From NCBI GenBank assembly GCA_026182355.1, contig JAPFBL010000560.1:1-64000 (forward strand): DNA of 64,000 bases. Direction: 5' to 3'. The translations under genes and the position numbers were made by a program. Positions 1-11,488 of the stretch are shown one piece after another; position 1 is the stretch's first letter; each line of letters opens with the position of its first letter. The stretch is from Hermatobates lingyangjiaoensis. Taxonomy: Eukaryota > Arthropoda > Insecta > Hemiptera > Hermatobatidae. Under the pieces are notes generated by a model. That model did no database searches. It had not been told where the DNA came from and was given only the letters and a program-made list of their open reading frames with translations.

Positions 1-768
1 TGGGGGTCTTAATTGAAAAGAATTTTTGTTTCTGTTTTTAAAAGAAAAATGAAGAAAAAATTAGGGTTAAAATGCTTTGTTAGGTCAATAATGATAAAAA
101 AAAAATTAAGACGCTGTTATAGTTAAAATATCAATCCAAGCGAATCAGATTAATTACTAAAGTCATTAGCGTTATCTGATTTACATATATGTTTTCTGAC
201 ATCTGGTTAGATAAAAATAAAATATATACCTTTCAAGATGCCCATTAAACAGTAACTTATCACAAGATTGGATAAGAATTTGAATAAATTACATTACTTT
301 AACTTCGCAATACATCGACTTGTGTTTAGTTAGCCTTGGAATCCTTGATAGCACGCCTGGTTTTGTGCATTAAATTTATTGCACGGATCTCTGAATCGCT
401 GAATCATCAAGCATATCAATCACATTGTTACTGAATCTCCTGCACAATGAAATGAACTACTAATTCCTTATGTATTTTTCCTCATATGTTATGTGGAATC
501 ATTTTTACAAATGTATTTTAACTTTTTATTTATTGTCCATGAAAAACATGTTTCGCTGTGAAAATCGCAAATTTACGACTCGTTCAATAAATGATCCAAA
601 AAGAATTTTTTAATTTTTTGTTAATGTTAATGTTTTTTCCTTTCGAACATTTTTAAATGAAATTTTTTTCGTAAAATGGATAATCCGGTACCTTCCCAGT
701 CCAAAAGTTGCTGGATTTGTGATTTCTGATCTGTATTACTATTTGAATAACTAAAACAAAAAAGTAAG

Positions 769-890
769 ATTAATATTAGAAATAGAAAAAACCGTCATAC
801 CTCGTAAGTTGTCCTTTCGGACAAGATCCGAAAGCGCTCCGATATCAACTTACGAGGTATGACGGTTTTTTCTATTTCTAATATTAATCA
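769..890. repeat. Palindromic PLE-related unit, internally deleted
   Basis: Arms of about 50 bases read ATTAATATTAGAAATAGAA...CCGTCATACCTCGTAAGTT inward and its reverse complement outward, around a short centre carrying GATCCGAAAGCGCTCC. The same arms flank a longer palindrome at 17788-18078, so this copy looks like a deletion derivative of that unit. Confidence 0.75.
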
Positions 891-1061
891 TACTAACCTC
901 AGTGGTAATAACAATATGCATGTAACAAAGTAAGAACTTGAATATTTTATAAGCAGCAAATATACTATAATATTTCTAAGGTAGTGCAATCAGTTATTAT
1001 GTGGTATTTACTCATTGTAGGGTAAAATAGTTAATGAAATAATCTCCGTATATAGTAATTT

Positions 1062-1287
1062 AATAATATAAACAATGCTTTTCGAACAGGTACTGTCCTT
1101 CTTCAGGTATTAACCAAGGATGAGTGTCCTTGGTCTATTATTCTATTATTATTATTATCTATTTATCTATTATTATTATCTATACATGAGGTATTAAATG
1201 TGGTATAGTTGTACCACAGACACTCATCCTTGGTTAATACCTGAGGAAGAACACTACGTTTTTGAAAAGCATTGTTTATATTGTTAA
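1062..1287. repeat. Inverted repeat with degenerate hammerhead motif in each arm
   Basis: The right arm holds CCTGAGGAAGAACAC...GAAAAGCATTG, and the left arm its diverged reverse complement. The layout matches the hammerhead units described at 10228-10269, but the base before and the helix after the GAA are damaged. Related flanks (TTAATAATATAAACAA) occur at about 11080-11160 and 57808-57905. Confidence 0.6.
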
Positions 1288-2724
1288 ATTACTTACATTT
1301 TAGTTATTTAAATAGTAATAGAGATCAGTAATCAATAATCCGGCAACTTTTGGACCGGGAGAGTAACGGATTATCCATTTTCCGGATTAGTGATTGATTG
1401 GCTTATAATACAGAAAAGCAAGTCGCTAACCACCTCATATCAAATTTAAAATACCCCTTATTCGAGTTCTTCGTAAATGTTTTTTGCTTGCTCCTTCACA
1501 AGGTCAACTGAGAGTTCAACACCGTCACTCTCACTCTACTGAACCCTTTCGCTGCGAAAATCGTGAAGTTTCGACTCGTCCTTCAATAAGTGATCCAATA
1601 AGAATTTCTGAACTTTTTGTTATTCAATGTTTTTTCTTTTCGAAAATTTTTAATTTATTTTTATTGACCTTATAAGATTATTCAATTTCACAATTGTCAT
1701 TAATTTGTATATAAAAACAAAAACAGTCAACGAATCTATCCAAAATGTTTGTAGTTGTAATAGCTCATATTTGAAATTATTGAATAGATTTTGATCATTT
1801 CGTAATTTTTTTGAGAAATAATTTCTTTGAAAATAAGATAATAAATAATAAGGTAATTACCCTGAAATTGTATTTACAGTAAAAGTTTATATCATATTGG
1901 CAAGAAATTTCATAGAATACAATGTTTTTTATATATTACGGAATTATATTCATTTTGGGTTGAATATATTTTTTATTTTTATTTTAGTTACCCCTAAAAA
2001 AGAGAGAAATTTTATAGTTGCATGATTTTTAATGGTTTTTTTTCGGGAAGTTTAGTTGATTTTGAGTCAGAAAGATATTTTAAATATGAGTAATACAAAT
2101 AATTTTGACAAACATGAGCAAAGAATGAAACCTATCGGTTCTCGATTTTCGTTTTTTGGTCCAAACATGAATTTTTCACAAACAAACATGAATTAGACTG
2201 GCGCAGCGAAAGAGTTAATGCATGGTAGTAATTTATTGTTCATAGAACTTTTTAAAATCTAGATATTTACTGTGATTTTGAACAAAATAAACGACTATTA
2301 ACTACTTTTGACACAACAAACTTATTATGAATTCCTTTTTAGTATTCTTTTACAAAATATTAATTATTTTGCAAAAAAAAGACAAGGATTGAGTTAAATT
2401 GCAAAATTTAATTAATAGATAAAAAAAACTTGCATACTATCAATAAAACTAATATTAATAATGCGCAATCCTGGAGTTATCTCGTATTCACTTTTAAAAT
2501 GACGTCTGAGAGGAGTTGGCTCATTATTCAAAATGTAACCAATGATGTGTTTCCAATGCAGACCTAAACCACTCAACAGTTATGAATATGGGTCAAGAAA
2601 ACTTTTAGCTCTGAGGAAGACATAAATATATGTCGAAACGTTGGCGAAAGAAAGTGTTTCGAATACAGACTTAAACCACTCAAAAAAGTTTTAAAACTTA
2701 TGATAGTGGGTCAAGAAAACTTGT

Positions 2725-2763
2725 AGCCCTGAGGAAGACATAAATATATGTCGAAACGTTGCT
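2725..2763 (+). ncRNA. Candidate hammerhead ribozyme, helix III ACGU
   Basis: CTGAGGA at 2729-2735 matches the CUGANGA core (position 7 is free). After one extra A comes a perfect 6-bp helix II, GACATA/TATGTC, then GAA, the self-complementary ACGT, and T as the residue before the predicted cut. Helix I is short (GCC before the core against GCT after the cut). Part of the tandem array. Confidence 0.6.
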
Positions 2764-2842
2764 GATAAAAGTTTTTGGATTGAAGACCTAAACCGCTCAA
2801 AAAAGTCTTAAAACTTATGAATAGTGGGTAAAGAAAACTTTT

Positions 2843-2882
2843 AGCCCTGATGAAGACATAAATAAAGGTCGAAACGTTGGCA
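2843..2882 (+). ncRNA. Candidate hammerhead ribozyme, CUGAUGA core
   Basis: This array unit has CTGATGA at 2847-2853, one extra A, GAC/GTC as helix II, GAA at 2871-2873, ACGT at 2874-2877, T, and then GGC, which pairs with GCC at 2844-2846 as helix I. Helix II is weaker than in the neighbouring unit. Confidence 0.6.
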
Positions 2883-3344
2883 ATAAAAGTTTTAAAACTT
2901 ATGAATAGTGGGTCAAGAATACTTTTAGCCCTTGAAGGAAGACATAAATATATGTCGAAACGTTGGTGAATGAAAGTGTTTCGAATACAGACTTAAACCA
3001 TTCAAAAAAGTCTTAAAACTTATGAATGTAGGTCAAGAATACTTTTAGCCCTGAAGAAGACATAAATATATGTCGAAACGTTGGCAAACAAAGTTTTAAA
3101 ACTTATGAATAGTGGGTCCAGAAAATTTCTAGGCAAACATGATCAAAACCCATGTATGTCATTCAAAAATTACACGCCCTACACAAGGAAAATTAATAAA
3201 ATGAAAAAAGAAATACAAGTTTTGATTTCCTTCCTTCATTTAAACAGTCAATTTATAAAAAAAAAAGTTCAGCAATTCTAACATGTTAATTGTAGTTTCT
3301 ATAATTAATTAATTAATTATAAGCATGCATTTCGTTATTACCAC

Positions 3345-3565
3345 AGAGGTTAGTATTATTAATATTAGAAGTATAATACACCGCCTTACCTCGTACACTG
3401 CTGCTGTAGCTCTCGGACCGGTTTCGGGTGTCACCCATCTTCAACAAGAACTAAGTTCTAACTACTTCTTGTTGAAGATGGGTGACACCCGAAACCGGTC
3501 TGAGAGCTACAACAGCAGCAGTATACGTGGTAAGACGGTATATTATATGTTGAATATTAATAATT
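3345..3565. repeat. Head-to-head palindrome with hammerhead-like arms (UUGAAGA variant)
   Basis: Two arms of about 110 bases are near-perfect reverse complements, meeting near 3455. The right arm reads TTGAAGA-T-GGGTGACACCC-GAA-ACCGGT-C; the first core base is T instead of C. The flanks (ATTATTAATATTAGAA, CCGTCATACC-like) are shared with the palindromes at 17788 and 46850. Confidence 0.7.
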
Positions 3566-3599
3566 ATAAGCTGTTAAGATAACTGAATATGCTTAAGAT

Positions 3600-4550
3600 G
3601 TTTAGTTAAAATTTGTAAAAATAGTGGTTACCGGCTTTTAGAGGTATTCTCGGCGATTTAATGTCTGCATCTGAAAGGTTTTTATTCCATTTAATTCAGA
3701 TATCTCGGCTTTTTACAAAAAAAAGAAAGATTTATAAGTAATGAACTTGTTTTAAAGTAATACAACTTTCCTTTGCTTGTTATTCAAGCGAGTTTTTTTT
3801 TATTTCTTTTCTTAATGAAAATCTGTGATTTCTAAAAAATCTTTTTTTTTTTTTTTGAAACACTGAAATACGTCATAAAAGAATGTCAACTAAGTTCCTT
3901 GTTTATTTATTTATTTTCAGGAATATTGAATTAATTATAATGTAGTTTATCCAATACTGTCCTTGGGAAGAAGGCCATTTAGTGCAAAAAAAAATGTAGT
4001 GCTTAAACATTTGTGATGAATTAATTAATAGTAAAAAAGTTTTTATTGGAATGGGTTTGTTAAAGGAAATTTAAGAACAGAGTAGGTGGCAGCCAACAGA
4101 GGTCTGGGGTCTCATCTAATATGCCTCATTCGTAAAGCGCGTAAGAGTTACCCTGAAGGCCACACGCTTCAAGCACTCCATAAAAACCCTTTGTCACGCA
4201 CCTCTTGCCCAACTCTCTTGTTTCCCAAGGACCTTAAGGTTTGTTAAAGGATCAGAGCTTTACGCCTAAATCAGTTTCTTTTGCTCTTACAACACTTTAG
4301 TCTTTTTATAAGCTTTCGCTCGGTTCAGCTTTGATCAGTTTACTTTTACGTTAGTACCTGAAATGGTACTAAGGTACCCAGCACTTTATGGCAAGTCAAA
4401 AATACAGGTGAATCATCATGAATCATCAACCTTAAGAAAACTAACAAATATATCAAAGAAATATCCCCCAAAGTAAATTATGTATAAAAATATACATAAA
4501 AAGTGTGTGCTTTTAATTTATCGACATTTCTTTTTCTACATTGAGCTATA
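3600..4550. other. No gene recognised
   Basis: AT-rich sequence with poly-T runs. The block at 4081-4260 is less AT-rich than its surroundings, but no open exon with splice sites was convincing. Confidence 0.4.
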
Positions 4551-4599
4551 TTTGTCCCTTTCGGATTTCCAACGAAAAAGTTTATATATATATATATAT

Positions 4600-4750
4600 A
4601 TTTCGTTGAACAGCTGACCGTATTTCGCTGATGTCATTTTCTTCACTAGTTTTTCAAGGTTTCTGAAAACTAGTGAAGAAAATGACATCAGCGAAATACG
4701 GTCAGCTGTTCAACGAAATATGCTTAAAAGAAGGACTGCTTCCAAATTTT

Positions 4751-4757
<7 letters not shown>
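4600..4757 (+). pseudogene. PLE N-terminal ORF fragment in a palindrome
   Basis: A palindrome (about 4600-4650 against 4665-4720) runs into a coding remnant reading AKYGQLFNEICLKEGLLPNF followed by TNI, then directly into (TA)n. The LFN-x-CL-x-EGLLP motif recurs at 6015, 36790, 40540, 53680 and 53815. It fits the N-terminal region of Penelope-like ORFs, but this assignment rests on memory of the family and on the shared context. Confidence 0.6.

Positions 4758-4798
<41 letters not shown>
4757..4798. repeat. (TA)n microsatellite
   Basis: A run of alternating A and T directly after the PLE fragment and directly before a hammerhead-type unit (4803-4890). Similar tracts abut PLE pieces throughout the window, for example at 5500, 8874, 9614, 36576, 40402, 45893, 53580 and 58062. 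Confidence 0.9.
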
Positions 4799-4804
<6 letters not shown>

Positions 4805-5489
4805 ATCAAACCACAATAAGAAATGGAAAACAAGATTAAGATTTTTCAACCGTAACAAGCGGTTTTCGTGAGAGTCAAAAACCCAACTTTTACATCCTCC
4901 AAAGTAAATAATGTATAAAAATATAGTTTAAATTAAAAAATAATATTAAATAAACTATTATGAAGATTACATATTCATTTTATATAAACACTTTCATTGT
5001 AACTTGTAGTGGTATATACTCAACTATTCTATAGGTAAACATTACATCAAATTCGTTGACCAACAATTGTGTTTTCGTTTTTCTTTAATGTTGTTATTGC
5101 ATGTAGATTTAATACGAAACTCGAAGGCAAACAATTATAATTTCTATTGTTTTAATGTGACTAAATTCATTTTGTCAGTTATGAAAAACTTAAAATCATT
5201 ACTCTAGAACTATCTGATATTATTATTTTTATTATTAAATAATTATTATTATCTTGATAATATATTATTATTATTATTATTATTAAACTGCGGGACTGAA
5301 CGTATTCAAAATCGTTCAGAATCAATACTAACTCATATTTTCTACATACGGAAATTTAACCTTTCACCTCTTTGGAGGGATATGGATACCACTGCCAGAT
5401 AGTGTGTAGCTTATATTATTTTTCTCACTCTTTTAAATAACTTGGCTTCCTGGATAGAACTGACATGGGCCGGGGCATCCTTAGAAAGG

Positions 5490-5640
5490 CTTTTATATAT
5501 ATATATATATATATTAGTGAAGGTTGGTAGCAATTCTCTTGCAAACAAGTTTCTAAAAATTTTATGCCAATTCCATTCTTGATTACCTTTTTTGAGAGTT
5601 TCTCTAATGTCCTACAAGCTCTTCTCAGTTCCTCGGGGAA
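5490..5640 (-). pseudogene. PLE N-terminal ORF fragment
   Basis: On the minus strand a 74-residue frame contains RRACRTLEKLSKKVIKNGIG followed by IKFLETCLQEN, then runs into (TA)n. The arrangement is the same as in the other N-terminal PLE fragments. Confidence 0.5.
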
Positions 5641-5886
5641 TAAAATCAACAGTTATTATGAATTATTTTCTTGAAAAGCAGCCAGCCATAAATATCCAGC
5701 TTAATAATTCTTGTCGAATTTTAAAACTATTTTCCAACAGGCCAAACCAGATTAGTAGGTGAGTCTAACCACCCTGCCTTAATCCCCCATAATGCCTCGT
5801 GATCCAGGGCGATGTCCTATGAACATTCCAATACTAATCCACCTCTATATATATAAACTAACAATCCTACTATTATTCTCATTATT

Positions 5887-5925
5887 GTCCTGATGATGAA
5901 TGCGGTACATTCGAAACATGTCGAC
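5887..5925 (+). ncRNA. Candidate hammerhead ribozyme, helix III ACAUGU
   Basis: The best-formed example. CTGATGA lies at 5890-5896 with one extra T, then a 5-bp helix II, GAATG(5898-5902)/CATTC(5908-5912). GAA at 5913-5915 is followed by self-complementary ACATGT (5916-5921) and then C, so the predicted cleavage triplet is GUC, the preferred one. GAC after it pairs with GTC just before the core. PLE-type hammerheads are known to have such very short helix III. Self-cleavage is inferred. Confidence 0.75.
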
Positions 5926-6014
5926 TAGCAATATTGGTGATAAGCTTTATAGTTTTAATGAAGAGACGAGGAAGAAATTCCGGAAACAGTAGAAATTGCG
6001 TAAGAAACAGATAC

Positions 6015-6081
6015 AAGCCAAATATGGGGCGTTATTTAACAATATATACTTAAATAAAGGACTGCTTCCAACTTTTACAAT
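6015..6081 (+). pseudogene. PLE N-terminal ORF fragment
   Basis: The short frame reads KYGALFNNIYLNKGLLPTFT and then enters a TA-rich tract at 6080. It is homologous in position and end point to the fragment at 4665-4757. Confidence 0.55.
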
Positions 6082-6114
6082 ATATATATTTTTATAAATA
6101 TATATATATGGTTC

Positions 6115-6255
6115 AATGTAGAAAATGAAACATAGAGAAATTAAAAGCACGCACTTACAGTCTCTAATTTTCGGTTTGAACCGAAAGGAGAGAAGGCGTC
6201 TCTCCTGAAGACGGTTCAAACCAAAAATTAGAGACTGTAACTGTGTGCTTTTAAT
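6115..6255. repeat. Palindromic hammerhead unit (helix III AAUU family)
   Basis: The arms carry CAGTCTCTAATTTTCGGTTT and the reverse complement. The right arm keeps CCTGAAGACGGTTCAAACC but has AAAAATTAG where functional-looking copies have GAAAATTAG, so this copy has lost a core base. A GAUC-type unit follows at 6338-6430. Confidence 0.65.
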
Positions 6256-6449
6256 TTATCGACGTTTCTTTTTCTACATTGAGCTATATTTGTCCGTTTC
6301 GGATTTCCAACGAAAAAGTTTATATATATATATATATATGACCAAACCACAATAAGAAATGGGAAAACAAAACTAAGATTTTTCAACCGTAACAAGCTGT
6401 TTTCGTGAGAGTCAAAAACCCAACTTTTATTATATATATATATATATAA

Positions 6450-7500
6450 TCAGGTAAAGCTCTTATTGAAAAGGTTTATTAAAAGAAATTTGAATAACTT
6501 CTATAGAGTTGATGATATGATATGTAAACAATAATAAAATTGGATTTTTGTTAAGAAAACACAAATAAAGCATGTTATTACGATGTTTTCGAGGATGTGA
6601 TAGTTAGATATCTAAAGAAGAAAGACACATAGTTGTTGGTGCGTTCAAGAGCACCATATTTTTTTTTTGGGTAATATTGAAGTACAAGACAAGTACTTTT
6701 TTTGTACTTTATGACAAAACGCCTATCAATGTTAAGCCTCTTCTCCAATAATTCAATAAATGAAATGATTTCCATAGTAAAAGAATAGAATATTATCAAT
6801 TTCAAAAATATATTAAAAGCTCAATCCAACTTATCTAAACATTTCAAAAATATGAAAGTTGTCAAAACTGAATTAAATATTCAAAGGAAATTAAGAAACT
6901 AATTAAAGAAATTAATTTCTTAATTTCCTTTGTAGTGTAGACCTTTGAAAAAGATTTTAAATAAAATCGAAACGTCGGCAATGAGAGTTTGATTGTAAGT
7001 GGAAGAAATTGACCGCTTCCCGATCTAGCTTTTTTAACTTCTTTTTGCTACTATCGAAAGAATGTGCTTGTTGTTGTAATTTTGTTTATATGTAATAATA
7101 TCCTGATCATAACCAATCGTTGATTGAAATCTTCGTGTCCGCAGAAGATGTTAAAATATACATGACTGGCATGTTAATACATGCACTTGAGATTATTATA
7201 CTTATTATTAGCAGAATTCATGATGAAATCTCAAGAAATTATTTGTAATTGGCAACAATTAATCCAGATCAACATAATTATTATAAACCTTAAAAAGTTC
7301 TCACAGTAATTAATCAAAATTCTTTAACTTCCTTCGCGTGTGTGATAAACACGGGTAGTTAAAGACAAAGCACTGGAAAATAGAAATAATGACTAGAAAA
7401 TTATGTGTATAGCTATACTATCACTCGCTATTTACTTCCTTGGTGTGTGTAGCCTGAGGGCTACGTATTGTTATCATTGCTATAGCAACATTCTAACGTA
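6450..7500. other. No gene recognised
   Basis: AT-rich sequence. A degenerate hammerhead-like string ending AAAATCGAAACGTCGGC lies near 6945-6982. No exon with supportable splice sites was seen. Confidence 0.4.
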
Positions 7501-7514
7501 GCCGTAACCATCTT

Positions 7515-7700
7515 TGAAGCCGTTATCAAGATACGATGTGTATGAAACTCCTTCTGTGTATACAATGACTTAACAGAAGGTGTTGTGTATGTCTGTTTGT
7601 CCACATCAATGTAACAGTCATAATAAATTTCGACTTTTTATTTTGAAAAAAAAATGCATAATTAAATAAAAAATACATGATTGTGACTAATAATTTTATT
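7515..7700. repeat. Interspersed repeat, copy 1
   Basis: About 160 bases beginning GAAGCCGTTATCAAGATACG recur almost unchanged at 8672-8832, including TGACTTAACAGAAGGTGTTG. It is a dispersed duplication; the family was not identified. Confidence 0.75.
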
Positions 7701-8127
7701 AGGTACAACTATTTAATATTGTCAATAAATGAATTATGACTTCGGATTCTTAAGTCTCAGTTATAGTTTTGATGGAAGAAAAAATGTATAGAAAAAAGAG
7801 GAGAATATATTATTTTATTAATCAATACTGCATGATTAATTAATTGCCTTATGTAATATAACATATATTTCTCTTGAAGGTTTTCGAAATGCGCTGAGAT
7901 GAATACAAAGGAATTTCATATTTTAAAATACTTTTAGGAAGAATGTCGTTTTTAAGTGTTTTAAAATAAATAATAAAGAAAGTAGCTGTTAGTATGTTTG
8001 TTTGTTTTCCAGCACACACGCTTATAAGGCTTTCTTTCCTCTTTTAGTGCTGTTCTAGGGCCGAAATTTATGGCTCCTTTTATTATTTGGCACCTATTTT
8101 AGTAATGGGCGAACCATATCATTGTTC

Positions 8128-8372
8128 ATTCTACATTGGGAGTCCTAAATTTTGTCTCACTAAAAAATTCATTTAGACGAGAGTCTTTAACGGCTACCTG
8201 ATATCGTACAGGCTAGGGACCAACAGCTTAATATCGTCTTCGAGGGACGACATTCTCAGACTTCTTCATCCCTCCCCCCTCACCTCCAGCAAAAAATAAA
8301 TCCCGGGCCAGAGCGGGCATTGAACCCTGCGTCTACCTATCCAAAGGCAAGCACATAATACGCTAACCTGGC
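8128..8372 (-). mobile_element. tRNA-derived SINE, diverged copy
   Basis: Read on the minus strand it starts with a tRNA-like head (GCCAGGTTAGCG near 8372, a degenerate B box near 8320), has the body string TCGTCCCTCGAAGACG, and ends with TAGGACTCCCAATGTAG-like sequence near 8130. The same order is seen in the better copy at 11489-11789. Confidence 0.7.
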
Positions 8373-8671
8373 ACATAATAACTTATAAAATTTGAAATTA
8401 CTTTGAAGGTTCAGGAACTTAAGAAGAATAAAATTTGACAATACAGTTACCCATTCTTCCTGATAAGATATTTTTTCTATAAGAAAAATTTATATAAAAT
8501 AAAATTATTTATTATTATATAACCTTTTCTGAAGGTAAAATATTGTTTGCGCCGTGAGAATAATGAGCTGGTTATCCCCTCCAGTAGTTGTCTCTCTCGG
8601 TTTCGCTTCAGGAGTTATCATTAATTTTACTAAAACAACTGACTTCGTCAGAGTTATAATCGCACTGATCT

Positions 8672-8832
8672 TTGAAGCCGTTATCAAGATACGATGTGTA
8701 TGAAACACCTTCTGCGTATACAATGACTTAACAGAAGGTGTTGTGTATGTCTGTTTGTCCACATCAATGTAACAGTCATAATTAATTTCGACTTTTTATT
8801 TTGAAAAAACTGCATAATTAAATAAAAAATTT
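8672..8832. repeat. Interspersed repeat, copy 2
   Basis: Second copy of the repeat at 7515-7700. It differs at a few positions (for example AACACCTTCTGCGTATAC instead of AACTCCTTCTGTGTATAC). Confidence 0.75.
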
Positions 8833-8869
8833 AATTTTTCTCACATTTCTCAATATCTTCCTGTGATTT

Positions 8870-8904
<35 letters not shown>

Positions 8905-8909
<5 letters not shown>

Positions 8910-9280
8910 TTTTTCGTTGGAAATACGATCCAAAACGAATCCTATGTACGGTTGGGTCTCCAACCGTCTCTGAACCAGTGCGCTTGGTTTCCCTCTCTTA
9001 TCTCTCCTAAAGACGGTTCAAACCGAAAATTAGAGACTGTAAGTGTGTTCTTTTGATTTCTCTAGGTTTCTTTGTCTATATTGAACTATATTTGTCCTTT
9101 TTGGATCGTATTTCCAACGAAAAAGTGTATATATATATATATATATATATGTGTATAAAGATTTCACATAAACACGTGAAATAACAATCAAATGATCAAA
9201 CCACAATATGAAATGGGAAAACAACACCAAGATCTTTCAACCGTAACAAGTGATCTTCGTCAGAGTCTCAAAAACCCTTC
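8905..9280. repeat. Two hammerhead-type units separated by (TA)n
   Basis: An AAUU-type unit (CTAAAGACGGTTCAAACCG then AAAATTAGAGACTG, near 9005-9040; core base changed to A) and a GAUC-type unit on the minus strand (9192-9280, TCGTCAGAG as core complement) lie either side of a TA tract near 9127-9150. Confidence 0.6.
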
Positions 9281-9384
9281 CAAGACTAGGCAAACAACAC
9301 GATTTTAATATAGTGTTTTCTAATCGTAATAACGTGGGCAATATGTTAATAAAAAAACTTTCCCAGTACAAAATTGTACTGAAT

Positions 9385-9609
9385 TTTGTATATATAAAAT
9401 TCAGTACAAAATACCATAAAATTTATATTGGTCAAACTGGTAAATCATTAAAGACACATGTAAAAGAACACCAATACAACGTAAGTAGACAGGAAAAAAG
9501 TAGCGCCTTATTCTTGCATAAAAACAATGAAAATCATCATATTGATTGGACAGGAGTTAAATTTATTACCTATGAAAAATCGATGTTGTTAAGAAATATT
9601 ATTGAATCG

Positions 9610-9613
<4 letters not shown>
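9385..9613 (+). pseudogene. PLE GIY-YIG endonuclease fragment
   Basis: The frame contains KIYIGQTGKSLKTHVKEHQ and, downstream, KNNENHHIDWTGVKFI, the GIY-YIG nuclease module found at the C-terminus of Penelope-like elements (Y-I-G core, then K-x-H-x-x-E-H). It runs into (TA)n at 9614. No reverse transcriptase precedes it, so it is an isolated C-terminal remnant. Confidence 0.75.
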
Positions 9614-9658
<45 letters not shown>

Positions 9659-10084
9659 GGATATATATATATATATATATAGTATTAATAATAAATATTG
9701 TAATATTTATTTATTACTACATATTACGTTAATGTAGATGGGTTTGTCTAAATGGGTAACCAGAAATAAGAGACAAATCCGCATCTATTGAATCTAACCT
9801 ACTTATTCTCAAGCTCTGCCCTCGGCTTTCGTAACGACCGCTTTCTCTCCCCCCCCCGTCCGCTATGACTAAACAAGTAAATTACACATTTCCAGTGTAC
9901 CTGGAACTAAAGGAAATTAGACTTCCTCCATGTTAACTCTCATAACATGACCATTGTATATTATGTAATTTTATAAGTATAATTAATTTATTCTAAAAAA
10001 AATATAAAATTTAAATAAATTTGACATTTTTATTTATAATTGATTAACTGTGCAATCTGTTATAGTGTGTTATTTTTCTGATGT

Positions 10085-10325
10085 TAGGAAAAGTATTAAG
10101 TCTCCAAACAAAAAAATTTATTGCAAGAAACTAAACAACGCGTTTCAAACACATGATGTTCTTCTTCAGGTTACATCTGATCTGCTGGGGTTGTTGTCCG
10201 GGAGGTGAGACCAAGCAAGGACTCTCTTGTCCTGAAGAAGAACATCAAGTGTTCGAAACGCGTTGTTTAGTTTCTTGCAATAAACTTTTTTTTGTTTGGA
10301 GGCTTAATACTTTTCCTAACATTTT
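10085..10325. repeat. Head-to-head palindrome carrying hammerheads (helix III ACGCGU)
   Basis: The arms at about 10085-10175 and 10228-10325 are near reverse complements. They share GAAACTAAACAACGCGTTTC and a stretch related to AAAAAATTTATTGCAAG. The left arm is the diverged mate (TTTGAAACGCG on the minus strand). Confidence 0.75.
10228..10269 (+). ncRNA. Candidate hammerhead ribozyme, helix III ACGCGU
   Basis: CTGAAGA at 10232-10238, one extra A, helix II GAACA(10240-10244)/TGTTC(10250-10254), GAA at 10255-10257, self-complementary ACGCGT at 10258-10263, then T. Helix I is weak. Copies with the same helix III lie at 25272-25316. Confidence 0.6.
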
Positions 10326-10529
10326 ATTTGTATTATTTGATTAGAGGTGGTTAGAGGTGGTTATATTAAACCTTACTGTTTTTAACAATGTCTGTCTCTA
10401 TAGCTATTTTAAGAAAAACTGACTTTATGATAATTTGTTTTACATGAAGTTTTTTTTTTCATTAACCATTTAATTAGTTATTTATAAATGTTACTGAAGA
10501 CCTTGAAAAGATTGGTTTCTGCTATTTCT

Positions 10530-10835
10530 TCATATAGCAGAATGACCTAGCTAGCAGAATGGGCTAGCTAGTAGAATGACCTAGCTAGAAGAATGACCTA
10601 GCTAGCAGAATGGGCTAGCTAGCAGAATGACCTAGCTAGCAGAATGGGCTAGCTAGCAGAATGACCTAGCTAGCAGAATGACCTAGCTAGCAGAATGGGC
10701 TAGCTAGCAGAATGACTTAGCTAGCAGAATAACCTAGCTAGTAGAATGACCTGGCCAGCAGAATGACCTAGCTAGCAGAATGACCTAGCTAGTAGAATGA
10801 CCTGGCTAGCAGAATGGGCTAGCCAGGTCATGGGA
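10530..10835. repeat. Minisatellite with CTAGCTAGCAGAATGAC units
   Basis: About seventeen head-to-tail units of 17-18 bases alternate between GAATGACCTAGCTAG and GAATGGGCTAGCTAG versions. No protein frame is maintained. Confidence 0.9.
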
Positions 10836-10839
10836 GAGT

Positions 10840-11488
10840 GAGTAAATTGATAAAACTGTGTCCAATGAGGAAATAAGCGTGACTAAGGGTATCAAGTCGT
10901 TTACATCTTCAGTGAAAGAGTTGAATCACAGGAATTCAGGAATAACTCAATCTGAGTAACTAAGGTTCTGAACTCCTCATGGCTTCATATTGGAAAATAT
11001 TCTCAAATCAAATAAATCGCAATTTTATACTTTGTAGGGTAAAAACTTTAATGAAATAGTTTCCATCTAGAAGTTTAATAATATAAACAACGCGTGGTGT
11101 TCTTATAGGCGTTCTTCTACATCATTGTTTATATTATTAATCTTCTATATGGAGAGGCTATTTCATTAACTTCTTTACCCTACAATGAGTAAATACCACG
11201 CAATAACTGATTGTACTACCTTAGAAATTTTATTCTTTTTATATTAGATTTACTAAGGCTCCTGAAGGTGTGCGATCGCGGTGAAAATTATGCCTTCAAC
11301 ATTTAATTAGCAATATTTAATTATTTCAACATTTAATTGTTTCAGAATCATCGTTTATGAAACTGCACCATTTTTTTCAGTTCTTGGAAGGCACTTTTCA
11401 AAATGTATCGGTGATATCGCTAATAATATTTACGGGTCTTCTCCTTCTGTTCATAAATCTTTTGATTGCCAAGAGTATTAGTTCAATA
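10840..11488. other. No gene; one degenerate palindromic repeat
   Basis: Contains the inverted pair at about 11037-11160 (TTTAATAATATAAACAA ... TTGTTTATATTATTAA) with an eroded hammerhead centre. Otherwise anonymous. Confidence 0.4.

Larger units (their letters stand above)
1..2559. other. Repeat-derived AT-rich flank without a recognisable gene
   Basis: No coding exon was recognised. Two diverged copies of one repeat lie at about 541-660 and 1540-1660; both contain TTTCGCTG(T/C)GAAAATCG followed by GACTCGT. An inverted pair at about 690-760 and 1310-1390 shares GGCAACTTTTGGAC-like sequence around a CCGGATTA end. This looks like an old transposon with other insertions nested in it. Intron of the transporter gene downstream, or intergenic: cannot be decided here. 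Confidence 0.5.
2560..3110 (+). repeat. Tandem array of hammerhead-bearing units (about 119 bp each)
   Basis: The string GTCGAAACGTTGG recurs at about 2631, 2751, 2869, 2955 and 3074, with spacings of about 120, 118, 86 and 119. Each unit has AGCCCTGANGAAGACATA... before it and CTTAAACCACTCAAAAAAGT-like sequence after it; one unit is shortened. Tandem hammerhead units are what self-cleaving monomer production from PLE- or retrozyme-like transcripts needs, but transcription is not shown. Confidence 0.75.
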
